From: Chloroflexota bacterium
GTDB taxonomy: Bacteria; Chloroflexota; UBA5177; JANWHV01
Length of the DNA stretch: 5,823 nucleotides
Direction of reading: 5' to 3'
NCBI GenBank assembly: GCA_025924845.1
Contig: JAICHN010000332.1
Coordinates: 1 to 5,823 of the forward strand
A program made the translations under genes and the position numbers. This document shows, in pieces, positions 1 to 5,757 of this stretch. Numbering within the stretch: the first letter of the stretch is position 1; each line of letters starts with the position of its first letter. The notes beneath the pieces are model-generated. The model had not been told where the DNA came from. It saw only the letters and a program-made list of their open reading frames with translations, and made no database searches.

Positions 1-1168
1 CAAGAGGGGATTGCTTTGGTGCCATTGAGGTTGGGCACCGGGGCGGACCGACTGAACCGGCCCGCCGCAACCGCATGGGGAGGAGCACCGTTCGCGGCGG
101 TTTGCCTGCCAGGGCCTCCTGGAGGAGCTGGATCGCGGTGGTCCCGATCAGCTCATCCTGCTGTACGGCGGTCGTGAGCGGGCGTAGGCTAAGCGGGATC
201 GCCTCAACCGGGTCGATGCACACCAGCGAAATCTCCTCCGGGATCTTGAGACCTAAACGCTCGATCGCGCGGAGCGCCAACAGGCCCAGTTGCGCGTTCG
301 TAGCATAGATCGCCGTTACATGGCTATGGATTTTGAGGAAGTCAACGAATTGCTCGACCATTTCCGCCGGGAGCTTCCAGTCGGTACGGCCGATCGTGAT
401 ATCGGCGGCGACATAGTGGAGCGAGTAATCGACCGGAACTCCGGCCATGGTGAGCGCCCGCACGTAGCCGCGCATGCGATCCTCGATGGTGGACGTATCG
501 CTCGGCGGGTAGGTCAGCACGCAGATATGGCGATGGCCGGCCTTCAGCAACTCTTGTACCACCGCACTCGAGCTACTCACATTATCGCTGGAGACGCCCG
601 CGCACTTGACGCCGCGCAGATAGCGATCGACCAACACCAAGGGATAACCGCCGAGCACCAAACGCAGCACCTCGTCGTTGTAGCTCTCGCCATCCTGCAG
701 GTAGAGGACGATGCCGGCGGCGCCTGACGCGACGGCGTCGCGGATCGCCCGCGCCTCCTCGTCATGGCTGGAACCGCTGAGCGCGATCAGCAAGCCGAAG
801 CCGGCTTCGCGCGCGCCACGCTCGATCCCGCGAAGCAAGCCGAGTTCATAGGTCTCGCCCATATTGGGAAGAATCCAGGCGATCAGACTGCGCTGCGTGT
901 CCCGCGCGTATTGCGCGCCCGGGCGCACGATGGTGCCGAGACGAGGCGTGCGGGTTACCAGACCGGCGCGCGCCAACTCGGTAAGGGCGGCGGAGGCGGT
1001 GACCCGGCTTACGGCGTGGGTTCGCGCCAACTCCATCTCGGTGGGCAGATGGTCGCCCGGTCGGTACACACCGGCCATGATCGCCTCGCGAAGATCCCGT
1101 GCGATGCGCCGGTAGCGGGCCCGCTCCGATTTCACTTCACCGTTATTTGCTTTAGCAATTATAGACAT
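1..1168 (-). CDS. GntR-LacI hybrid transcription regulator (3' end cut by window edge)
   Basis: The minus strand is open from an ATG at 1168 to the left edge, giving 389 codons with no stop. Residues about 17-84 form a GntR-type winged helix-turn-helix: PGDHLPTEMELA is followed by VSRVTASAALTELARAGLV and the wing segment RLGTIV. Residues about 93-372 form a LacI/periplasmic-binding-like ligand domain, with VDR at 180-182, VSSDN at 192-196, GHRHI at 211-215, an arginine (R231) in the RxxG motif, and a C-terminal LTTAVQQ. This architecture is known from AraR-type sugar repressors. The usual family end (around RRAGSVGPP) is reached, so only a short tail is missing. A GAGG at 1181-1178 lies 9 nt before the start. 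The gene diverges from the sugar transporter genes, so it probably controls them in response to a sugar. The Asp that normally follows Asn in the ND motif is Ala (A292), so the ligand may be unusual. Family assignment is firm; the ligand is unknown. Confidence 0.93.
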   Translation of the reverse strand, partial: MSIIAKANNGEVKSERARYRRIARDLREAIMAGVYRPGDHLPTEMELARTHAVSRVTASAALTELARAGLVTRTPRLGTIVRPGAQYARDTQRSLIAWILPNMGETYELGLLRGIERGAREAGFGLLIALSGSSHDEEARAIRDAVASGAAGIVLYLQDGESYNDEVLRLVLGGYPLVLVDRYLRGVKCAGVSSDNVSSSSAVVQELLKAGHRHICVLTYPPSDTSTIEDRMRGYVRALTMAGVPVDYSLHYVAADITIGRTDWKLPAEMVEQFVDFLKIHSHVTAIYATNAQLGLLALRAIERLGLKIPEEISLVCIDPVEAIPLSLRPLTTAVQQDELIGTTAIQLLQEALAGKPPRTVLLPMRLRRAGSVGPPRCPTSMAPKQSPL

Positions 1169-1193
1169 GGGGACGCGCCTCAATAATGCTCAC

Positions 1194-1203
1194 CGGCATC
1201 TGC
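1194..1203. repeat. Left copy of a 10-bp direct repeat, candidate regulator half-site
   Basis: CGGCATCTGC at 1194-1203 is repeated exactly at 1391-1400. This copy abuts the TTGACA hexamer of the rightward promoter. It keeps only part of the palindrome that is complete in the right copy: TGCTT here against TGCCG there. Position and repetition suggest an operator half-site, but binding is not shown. Confidence 0.35.
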
Positions 1204-1232
1204 TTGACAGCCCACGCGCAAGGGCCTAAGCT
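1204..1232 (+). promoter_or_regulatory. Candidate sigma70-type promoter of the transporter operon
   Basis: A perfect -35 hexamer TTGACA (1204-1209) is followed, after exactly 17 nt, by TAAGCT (1227-1232). The latter matches the -10 consensus at its most conserved positions (T1, A2, T6). Transcription would start near 1239, leaving a leader of about 189 nt before the binding-protein start at 1428. No better -35/-10 pair was found by eye closer to that gene. The promoter is inferred from the sequence only. Confidence 0.5.
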
Positions 1233-1233
1233 G

Positions 1234-1243
1234 GCATCCATGC
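1234..1243. promoter_or_regulatory. Small palindrome over the predicted transcription starts
   Basis: GCAT-cc-ATGC is a perfect 4-2-4 inverted repeat. It lies just after the rightward -10 and covers the predicted start sites of both divergent promoters. Its right half also pairs with the GCAT at 1250-1253, giving ATGC-N6-GCAT (1240-1253). It shares the core GGCATC with 1195-1200 and 1392-1397. A repressor bound here would block both directions. Short palindromes are common by chance, so support is modest. Confidence 0.25.
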
Positions 1244-1248
1244 GAGAG

Positions 1249-1277
1249 AGCATAGCGCACGGAAATTGATAAGGCAA
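1249..1277 (-). promoter_or_regulatory. Candidate divergent promoter of the regulator gene
   Basis: Read on the minus strand, TTGCCT (1277-1272) and TATGCT (1254-1249) are separated by 17 nt. The -35 matches in TTG only and the -10 matches 4 of 6. Transcription would begin near 1242 and give the regulator a leader of about 74 nt. The start would lie almost on top of the predicted start of the rightward promoter (about 1239), so the two polymerases would compete. The call is weak because the -35 match is poor. Confidence 0.3.
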
Positions 1278-1290
1278 ATGCGCCGTGTGC
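1255..1290 (+). other. Hairpin in the 5' leader of the transporter operon
   Basis: Positions 1255-1262 pair with 1283-1290 as an 8-bp stem (one G-U pair) around a 20-nt loop. It begins soon after the predicted transcription start. No U-tract follows, so it is not an intrinsic terminator by itself. It may be a leader structure, or simply a chance pairing. Confidence 0.3.
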
Positions 1291-1348
1291 TCCGGCGCGG
1301 AAGGGAGGGACGATCGGCCTAAGACCGACCATGATGGGCTGACCACGG

Positions 1349-1385
1349 CGATCACGCCGGCTGTGATCGTCAGGGACAATGACGA
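1349..1385 (+). other. Two overlapping, mutually exclusive inverted repeats in the leader
   Basis: CGATCAC (1349-1355) and GTGATCG (1363-1369) form a perfect 7-bp inverted repeat with a 7-nt spacer. TCGTCA (1367-1372) and TGACGA (1380-1385) form a perfect 6-bp inverted repeat, also with a 7-nt spacer. The two share 1367-1369, so as RNA stems they exclude each other. A third short stem, CGGCG (1346-1350) with CGCCG (1355-1359), competes with the first. They could be DNA operators or a leader RNA switch; no known riboswitch class was recognised. Confidence 0.35.
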
Positions 1386-1390
1386 CTTAT

Positions 1391-1402
1391 CGGCATCTGC
1401 CG
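1391..1402. promoter_or_regulatory. Perfect palindrome upstream of the binding-protein ribosome site, candidate operator
   Basis: CGGCA-tc-TGCCG is a perfect 5-2-5 palindrome. Its first ten bases repeat those at 1194-1203, next to the promoter. It lies about 15 nt before the Shine-Dalgarno sequence. Palindromic operators are the norm for GntR- and LacI-type dimers, and two sites 197 bp apart could support looping. The role is inferred. Confidence 0.4.
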
Positions 1403-1427
1403 CCTTATCCCGTCACGAGGAGAGATC

Positions 1428-2798
1428 ATGCGCAAACTAAGCACGAATCTCAAACGTCTCGCGCTGCTTGGCACGTTCGTCGCGCCCGCCATGCTGGCCG
1501 GCGCTCACGCTCCGGCCCGCGCCGCCGGCCCGGTTACGATTACCATCGCCTTTGACGAATTCGGTCCGCCTTCAGGCTATCAGGACCTCAAGTGGTGGAA
1601 ACAAATTACTCCCTCAATCGAGTCCGCGAATCCCAACATCAAGATCAAGCTCGAGCCGATCGTGGCCTCTGAAGGCGACTTCTATACAAAGATCGACTTG
1701 ATGATGCGTTCGGCAAGCACGGCGCCGGATCTGGTGAAGGAAGACAGCTTCCTGATCGGTTCCGATGCTACCGCCGGCTACTTGACCCCCTTGAACAAGT
1801 ACCTGGCGACGTGGCCGGACTACAAGGCGCAATGGTTCCCCGGCATGCAGTCTATTACCACCTTCAAGGGCCAGAACTACGGGGTAATGAACGGCACCGA
1901 CGATCGGCTTGTCTGGTACAACAAGGACGTCTTCAAGAAGGCCGGTCTGCCGACCAACTGGCAACCAAAGAACTGGGCTGATATTCTCTCCGCGGCGCGC
2001 ACGATCAAAGCCAAGGTGCCGGGCGTGGTGCCGATGAACCTCTATTCCGGCATTCCGGCCGATGAAGCCTCCACGATGCAAGGCTTCGAGATGTTGCTCT
2101 ACGGGACCAAGGATCCGCTCTATGATTACAAGACCGGCAAGTGGGTCGCTTCCAGCAAGGGCTTCATGGACGCCTTGAATTTCGTTAAGACCGTCTATGA
2201 CCCCAAGAATCTGCTCGGACCCACTAACGATATCGCCCTGAACGGCAACGCGGGCAACATCATTGCCCAGCAACTGCTTCCCAAAGACAAGCTGGGGATC
2301 GACATTGACGGTTCGTGGGTACCGAATAACTGGTACTCGACCGGGGCCGCCCCCTGGCCGCAGTGGCAAAAGGTCATGGGCGAGGCGAAGATGCCGACCG
2401 AATTCGGCCAAAAGCCCGGCTCTGTTACGATGTCCGGCGGCTGGGCCTACTCAATCAGCAGCAAGAGCAAGAATCCCGCCGCGGCGTTCCAGGTGATCCA
2501 GGCTGCCAATAGCCAGGCCAACCTGGCTGCTTTTGATGTCCTGGATGGGCAGATTGCCCCTCGTAAGGACATTTCCAGCGTGCCCGCCTACGCCAACGTG
2601 CCGCTGAACCCCTACTTTACCAGTCTATTGAGCTTCACGCAGTTCCGTCCCGCTTTCCCGGTCTATCCGAAGATCTCCAACCAGATCGACCTGGCCATGG
2701 AGAATGTGATGACCGGTACCGCCGCCAAAGATGCCATGTCCAGCTTCAGCGCCGCGGTCAAAGGTATTGCCGGCGCCGCCAACATCGAGTCGCGCTAA
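1428..2798 (+). CDS. Sugar ABC transporter, extracellular solute-binding protein
   Basis: This 456-residue protein should capture a sugar, probably an oligosaccharide, in the periplasm and deliver it to the two permeases encoded downstream. It starts with a signal peptide: basic residues K3, K9 and R10, a hydrophobic stretch at 11-24, then A30-R31-A32 with cleavage before A33. There is no cysteine anywhere, so it is not a lipoprotein. Family hallmarks of bacterial solute-binding protein family 1 (CUT1 type) are the segment at 152-174, which ends in WYNKDVFKKAGLP, then GSVTMSGGWAYSISSKSKNP at 331-350, and the C-terminal helix AMENVMTGTAAKDAM at 423-437. The length is typical. A strong GAGGAG (1417-1422) lies 5 nt before the ATG. 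As first gene of the operon it should be the most highly expressed. Many aromatic residues fit a sugar ligand, but the actual substrate cannot be read from the sequence. Confidence 0.95.
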   Translation: MRKLSTNLKRLALLGTFVAPAMLAGAHAPARAAGPVTITIAFDEFGPPSGYQDLKWWKQITPSIESANPNIKIKLEPIVASEGDFYTKIDLMMRSASTAPDLVKEDSFLIGSDATAGYLTPLNKYLATWPDYKAQWFPGMQSITTFKGQNYGVMNGTDDRLVWYNKDVFKKAGLPTNWQPKNWADILSAARTIKAKVPGVVPMNLYSGIPADEASTMQGFEMLLYGTKDPLYDYKTGKWVASSKGFMDALNFVKTVYDPKNLLGPTNDIALNGNAGNIIAQQLLPKDKLGIDIDGSWVPNNWYSTGAAPWPQWQKVMGEAKMPTEFGQKPGSVTMSGGWAYSISSKSKNPAAAFQVIQAANSQANLAAFDVLDGQIAPRKDISSVPAYANVPLNPYFTSLLSFTQFRPAFPVYPKISNQIDLAMENVMTGTAAKDAMSSFSAAVKGIAGAANIESR

Positions 2799-2826
2799 GC
2801 CTACCGATCAACCCATTGCAGCGTAA

Positions 2827-2861
2827 TCCATGACCGCCGCCCAAAAGGCGGCGGTCATGGA
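2827..2861 (+). other. Perfect 15-bp intercistronic hairpin between binding-protein and permease genes
   Basis: Positions 2827-2841 pair without a mismatch with 2847-2861 around the loop CAAAA. Eleven of the fifteen pairs are G-C. The next bases (CTAAAGCG) contain no U-tract, and the other strand has no T-run either, so it is not a standard intrinsic terminator. It begins 28 nt after the binding-protein stop and ends 27 nt before the next Shine-Dalgarno. Structures in this place, such as the REP element between malE and malF, protect the upstream message and keep expression of the binding protein above that of the permeases. The same role is inferred here. Confidence 0.8.
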
Positions 2862-2888
2862 CTAAAGCGTAGATCGCAGCCACCAGTC

Positions 2889-2904
2889 GAGGAGTAGGGT
2901 CTTG
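2889..2904 (+). promoter_or_regulatory. Ribosome binding site that fixes a TTG start
   Basis: GAGGAG at 2889-2894 lies 7 nt before TTG at 2902-2904. The next in-frame ATG codes for residue 26, inside the first membrane segment, and would remove the basic N-terminal cluster and part of that helix. TTG is therefore the best start. Confidence 0.75.
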
Positions 2905-3834
2905 CAGGCCGAGGTTGGTTATCCTGTCCCCGCGTTTCCCCGGCGCCGAAGGCGCTTTAGGACGGGCGTCCTGTTCATGGTGCCCGCCCTGCTGATGTTG
3001 TTGTTTTTCTTCCTGGGACCCGCCGCTTACGCGGTGTACGTCGGGTTCACCAACATGGCGCTTACCGGCAGCGGCGCCGCTACTCCCGCGTGGATCGGCC
3101 TCGACAACTTTCACGAGATCCTGAAGGACCATCAGTTTTTCGACGCGCTGCGCATCTCGCTTACCTACCTGGTAGGCTCGGCGCTCATCGGGCAGGCCGT
3201 GCTTGGCATGCTGCTGGCCCTGCTTATGCAAAAACGGCGCCCACTCTTTAAGTCGGTGCTTGGCGGTCTTATCGTGGCCTGCTGGGTCATGCCCGACGTA
3301 GTGGCAGGCTATTTGTGGTTTTCCTTTTTGCATGTCGACCTCATGGGCCTCGGTACGGGCACCGGCCTGTTCACTTCGATCGTGAGTGCCTTCGGCGTGC
3401 CGCAGCACGCCTGGTTGCAGGACTACCCGATGGCGTCGATCATCGTGGCGAACACCTGGCGCGGCACCGCGTTTTCCATGCTCCTCTACTCCTCGGCCCT
3501 GGAAGGTATCGCCCCGGAGCTATTGGAGGCGGCATCCATCGACGGCGCCGGCCTGTGGGCACGGGTGCGGCTGATCATTCTACCCATGCTCAAAGGGACT
3601 ATTGCTACCGATTTGCTGCTTATTACCCTGGCCACGCTCTCCGACTTTACCCTGGTGACAGTACTGACGGGCGGCGGCCCCGGCTTCGATACCCAGTTGC
3701 TGACCATCTATATGTATCAGCATGCCTTTAAGTTCTATGAATTAGGTTACGGGACGGCTATCGCCCTCTTGATCATCGCGACCGGCGCCATCCTCTCCTT
3801 GCTCTATATTCGCGTGTTGCGCGTGGAAATATAG
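2902..3834 (+). CDS. Sugar ABC transporter permease, MalF/UgpA type
   Basis: This 310-residue inner-membrane protein should form half of the transport channel for the substrate delivered by the binding protein. Hydrophobic segments lie at roughly 22-43, 85-110, 118-142, 176-198, 232-254 and 285-304, six in all. A basic cluster, RRRRRFR at 14-20, precedes the first and is consistent with a cytoplasmic N-terminus. The cytoplasmic EAA loop, which docks on the ATPase, is intact: E209-A210-A211, G215, then nine residues and I225-x-L227-P228. The segment LTGGGPGFDTQLLTIYMY at 255-272 is typical of the MalF/UgpA subgroup. The length matches the usual 290-320 residues and lacks the long periplasmic loop of E. 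coli MalF. It starts with TTG behind a good Shine-Dalgarno and is separated from the next gene by only 10 nt. Confidence 0.94.
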   Translation: MQAEVGYPVPAFPRRRRRFRTGVLFMVPALLMLLFFFLGPAAYAVYVGFTNMALTGSGAATPAWIGLDNFHEILKDHQFFDALRISLTYLVGSALIGQAVLGMLLALLMQKRRPLFKSVLGGLIVACWVMPDVVAGYLWFSFLHVDLMGLGTGTGLFTSIVSAFGVPQHAWLQDYPMASIIVANTWRGTAFSMLLYSSALEGIAPELLEAASIDGAGLWARVRLIILPMLKGTIATDLLLITLATLSDFTLVTVLTGGGPGFDTQLLTIYMYQHAFKFYELGYGTAIALLIIATGAILSLLYIRVLRVEI

Positions 3835-3844
3835 GAGGGCCGGT

Positions 3845-4669
3845 ATGCGACGTCGCCTCTTCATCCCCACGGCGCTCACCGCCTATCCTATTCTGGTCCT
3901 TCTGGGGCTCTTTTTCGCGCTCCCCTTCGTGTGGCTGGTCGTGGCAAGCCTTACGCCGCACGCGAATCTAGGTACGGTATGGTTCTCTACGGTCAGCCTG
4001 GATAACTATCGCTATATCTTCGATAACGGCTATACCGAGGGATTCAAGAATAGTCTCATTCTGGGCGGCAGCACCATGGTGCTGGTGATCCTGCTCAGCT
4101 GTGGGGCAGGGTATACGCTGTCGCGCTACCAGTTTCCGTTTAAGCAGACCGTGATGCTTGGCATCCTCTTCTGCACCGGGCTGCCGATTCTTGCCCTGGT
4201 CTTCCCCCTGTACGCTCTCTACGTGCAGCTCAATTTGGTGGACTCCACGGCCGGCGTCATCTGTTTCTTTGTCGCATCAGCCCTCCCCTTCAACACCTGG
4301 CTAATGAAGAATTTTCTGGATTCGGTGGCGATAGACCTCGAGGAGGCGGCCTGGGTTGACGGCTGTTCTACCTTCGGTTCCTTTGCGCGCATTGTGTTGC
4401 CGCTCTCGGCGCCCGGCATTGCCGTAGTCGGCATTCTAAGCTTCGTCGGCGCCTACACCAACTTCTTCATTCCGTTCATCCTCTACACCAGCCCCGATAA
4501 ATTCCCCGCCTCGGTCCAGCTATTCAGCTTCTTCGGCAGCTACGGTCAGGTGGATTACGGGCAGATTGCCGCCTATGCCATGCTCTATACGTTGCCCGCC
4601 GTGGCGCTGTATCTCTTCGTGTCGCGGGTGTTTGTCAAGGGGATCAATATAGGCGGGACAAAGGGATGA
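3845..4669 (+). CDS. Sugar ABC transporter permease, MalG type
   Basis: This 274-residue protein is the second membrane subunit and pairs with the MalF-type protein. Six hydrophobic segments lie near 12-35, 70-92, 103-126, 135-155, 190-214 and 240-262. The EAA loop is complete: E167-A168-A169, G173, nine residues, then I183-x-L185-P186. The C-terminus, FVKGINIGGTKG, resembles the family ending (F-x-x-G-x-x-x-G-x-x-K-G). AGGAGGG (3833-3839) overlaps the stop codon of the preceding gene (3832-3834) and lies 5 nt before the ATG, so the two permeases are probably translationally coupled and made in equal amounts. The stop overlaps the next start codon as ATGA. No ATP-binding subunit follows; a shared MsmK/MalK-like ATPase encoded elsewhere is the usual explanation. 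Confidence 0.95.
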   Translation: MRRRLFIPTALTAYPILVLLGLFFALPFVWLVVASLTPHANLGTVWFSTVSLDNYRYIFDNGYTEGFKNSLILGGSTMVLVILLSCGAGYTLSRYQFPFKQTVMLGILFCTGLPILALVFPLYALYVQLNLVDSTAGVICFFVASALPFNTWLMKNFLDSVAIDLEEAAWVDGCSTFGSFARIVLPLSAPGIAVVGILSFVGAYTNFFIPFILYTSPDKFPASVQLFSFFGSYGQVDYGQIAAYAMLYTLPAVALYLFVSRVFVKGINIGGTKG

Positions 4670-5688
4670 AGTTTGTCAGGCTGTTGGGACTGGTCTGTGT
4701 ACTGGTCTGGCAGCAGTCCCTGGGAGGTTCCCCGGCCGCGGCGTCCGGGTGCCGCGTCGGGGAGCGAACTTCGCTCGCCCTGCCGGGGCAGGTCGACAGT
4801 CTGGCGGCCTCCGACACGAGCGCCAACGCCGTCGCCCTGATCGGCAAGCCCGGCGCATTCGTGCGTTTCCTTCCTCACGACTCGCTGGTCGAATTGCACA
4901 CCGAGAATCCGTCCCGCCTCGTGCGCACCACTCCCCTGCCAACCTATCTGACTGCTCCAGGGTTGGCCGTCCCGCCTACCGGCTCAAAGCAATACGTGCT
5001 GGTGGACTCTACCCTGATCACGATGGACGGCGCCGGTGGCAGGCCAATCGCCCGGCAGAACATTGCTATGCAGGCCATTGGCTGGCCGGCGGCGATTACG
5101 GCGGACGCTTCCGGCGACATCTACTTGATTGGCCAGCCGAACGGAACCATGGAGGCGCAGGCGTACGCATTCAAGGCCGATCGTTCGGGCGCCTTGCACC
5201 AACGTTGGCGAGCGCCGCTGGGCCTGACGCACGCCGGAACCTGGATCGGATTGACGGCGCACGGGCTGCTTGCCGTGTATATGCCCGACTCACATGATGT
5301 GGAAGGCACGATGCTGTTACTGGAGGTTGGGCATGGCGGATTGCACGGCAGTTATGCCGTTTCGATGCCGCCTGTTGCCGCCGATGCGGGTCATGACAGG
5401 CTGTATCTTGCCGGCGCGGGCGCCATTCACGCCCTTGCCCTTCACTCCGGCACTCCCGTCGCGACCGTAGCCGGGGATACGCCGCCGGCAATTGCCGGTA
5501 AGTTGGGCCTGGCCGCTTTCGTCCGTGCCCGACGACTGATCGTGGCGCGGGACAGCGATTTACACCCTATACTTACGATCCCCCTCCCCGGCAGCTTGTC
5601 CGTCACGGCCCTCGCCTGGCAGGGGTCGAGCCTACTGGTAGGGAACGCACGGGGCGTCACGCGCGTGAGTCTGGACAATTGCCCATGA
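4666..5688 (+). CDS. Secreted beta-propeller-like protein of unknown function, coupled to the permease gene
   Basis: The 340-residue product was not recognised as a named family. It begins with a signal peptide: K2 and R5, a hydrophobic core at 6-15, then A24-A25-A26 with probable cleavage before S27. C29 follows ASG, a poor lipobox (Ala instead of Leu at -3, and too far from the hydrophobic core), so lipidation is less likely than secretion. The mature part repeats a beta-rich pattern with small and hydrophobic strands ending in LYL or similar, as in AADAGHDRLYLAGAGAIHAL at 238-257 and ITADASGDIYLIG at 144-156. Related units lie near 43-69, 96-128, 190-221, 277-305 and 311-336. About six or seven units fit a beta-propeller of the PQQ, NHL or YVTN kind. 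The mature chain has only two cysteines, C29 and C339, which could close the ring. The 4-nt ATGA overlap with the MalG-type gene implies shared translation and a role linked to uptake. The propeller call is inferred from pattern only. Confidence 0.85.
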   Translation: MKFVRLLGLVCVLVWQQSLGGSPAAASGCRVGERTSLALPGQVDSLAASDTSANAVALIGKPGAFVRFLPHDSLVELHTENPSRLVRTTPLPTYLTAPGLAVPPTGSKQYVLVDSTLITMDGAGGRPIARQNIAMQAIGWPAAITADASGDIYLIGQPNGTMEAQAYAFKADRSGALHQRWRAPLGLTHAGTWIGLTAHGLLAVYMPDSHDVEGTMLLLEVGHGGLHGSYAVSMPPVAADAGHDRLYLAGAGAIHALALHSGTPVATVAGDTPPAIAGKLGLAAFVRARRLIVARDSDLHPILTIPLPGSLSVTALAWQGSSLLVGNARGVTRVSLDNCP

Positions 5689-5757
5689 TGCATCGAATGT
5701 TCAAGGTAGTAAATGCACAGCAGCCGGAATCGGTCCCGGCATAGAGTGGAGAACACA

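Noticed and set aside
290..1186. Plus-strand open frames at 290-727 and 764-1186
   Set aside because: Both are antisense to the GntR-LacI regulator, whose domain motifs are unmistakable. Their products show no domain.
1152..1379. Minus-strand 75-codon open frame overlapping the regulator start, possible leader peptide
   Set aside because: No convincing ribosome site or family. It spans the predicted promoters and palindromes, so it is most likely chance.
1614..2411. Long minus-strand open frame (265 codons) opposite the binding-protein gene
   Set aside because: It lies wholly inside a well-supported gene, has no recognisable domain and arises from GC-rich codon structure on the opposite strand.
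2827..2861. Intrinsic transcription terminator after the binding-protein gene
   Set aside because: The stem is strong, but neither strand has a T-run after it, and the downstream permeases need read-through.
2758..3408. Minus-strand open frame of 216 codons across the hairpin and first permease
   Set aside because: Very polar, low-complexity product (rich in Q, H, K, E, G) antisense to a clear permease; no family match and no separate ribosome site seen.
5685..5744. Short open frame (MMHRMFKVV...) starting within the stop of the propeller gene
   Set aside because: Only 19 codons, no clear Shine-Dalgarno, and no sign of conservation that can be judged from this window.
5689..5757. Terminator or attachment site between the propeller gene and the last open frame
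   Set aside because: Only weak pairings are present (GCCGG 5723-5727 with CCGGC 5736-5740, and TGCAT/ATGCA at 5689-5717), without a U-tract.
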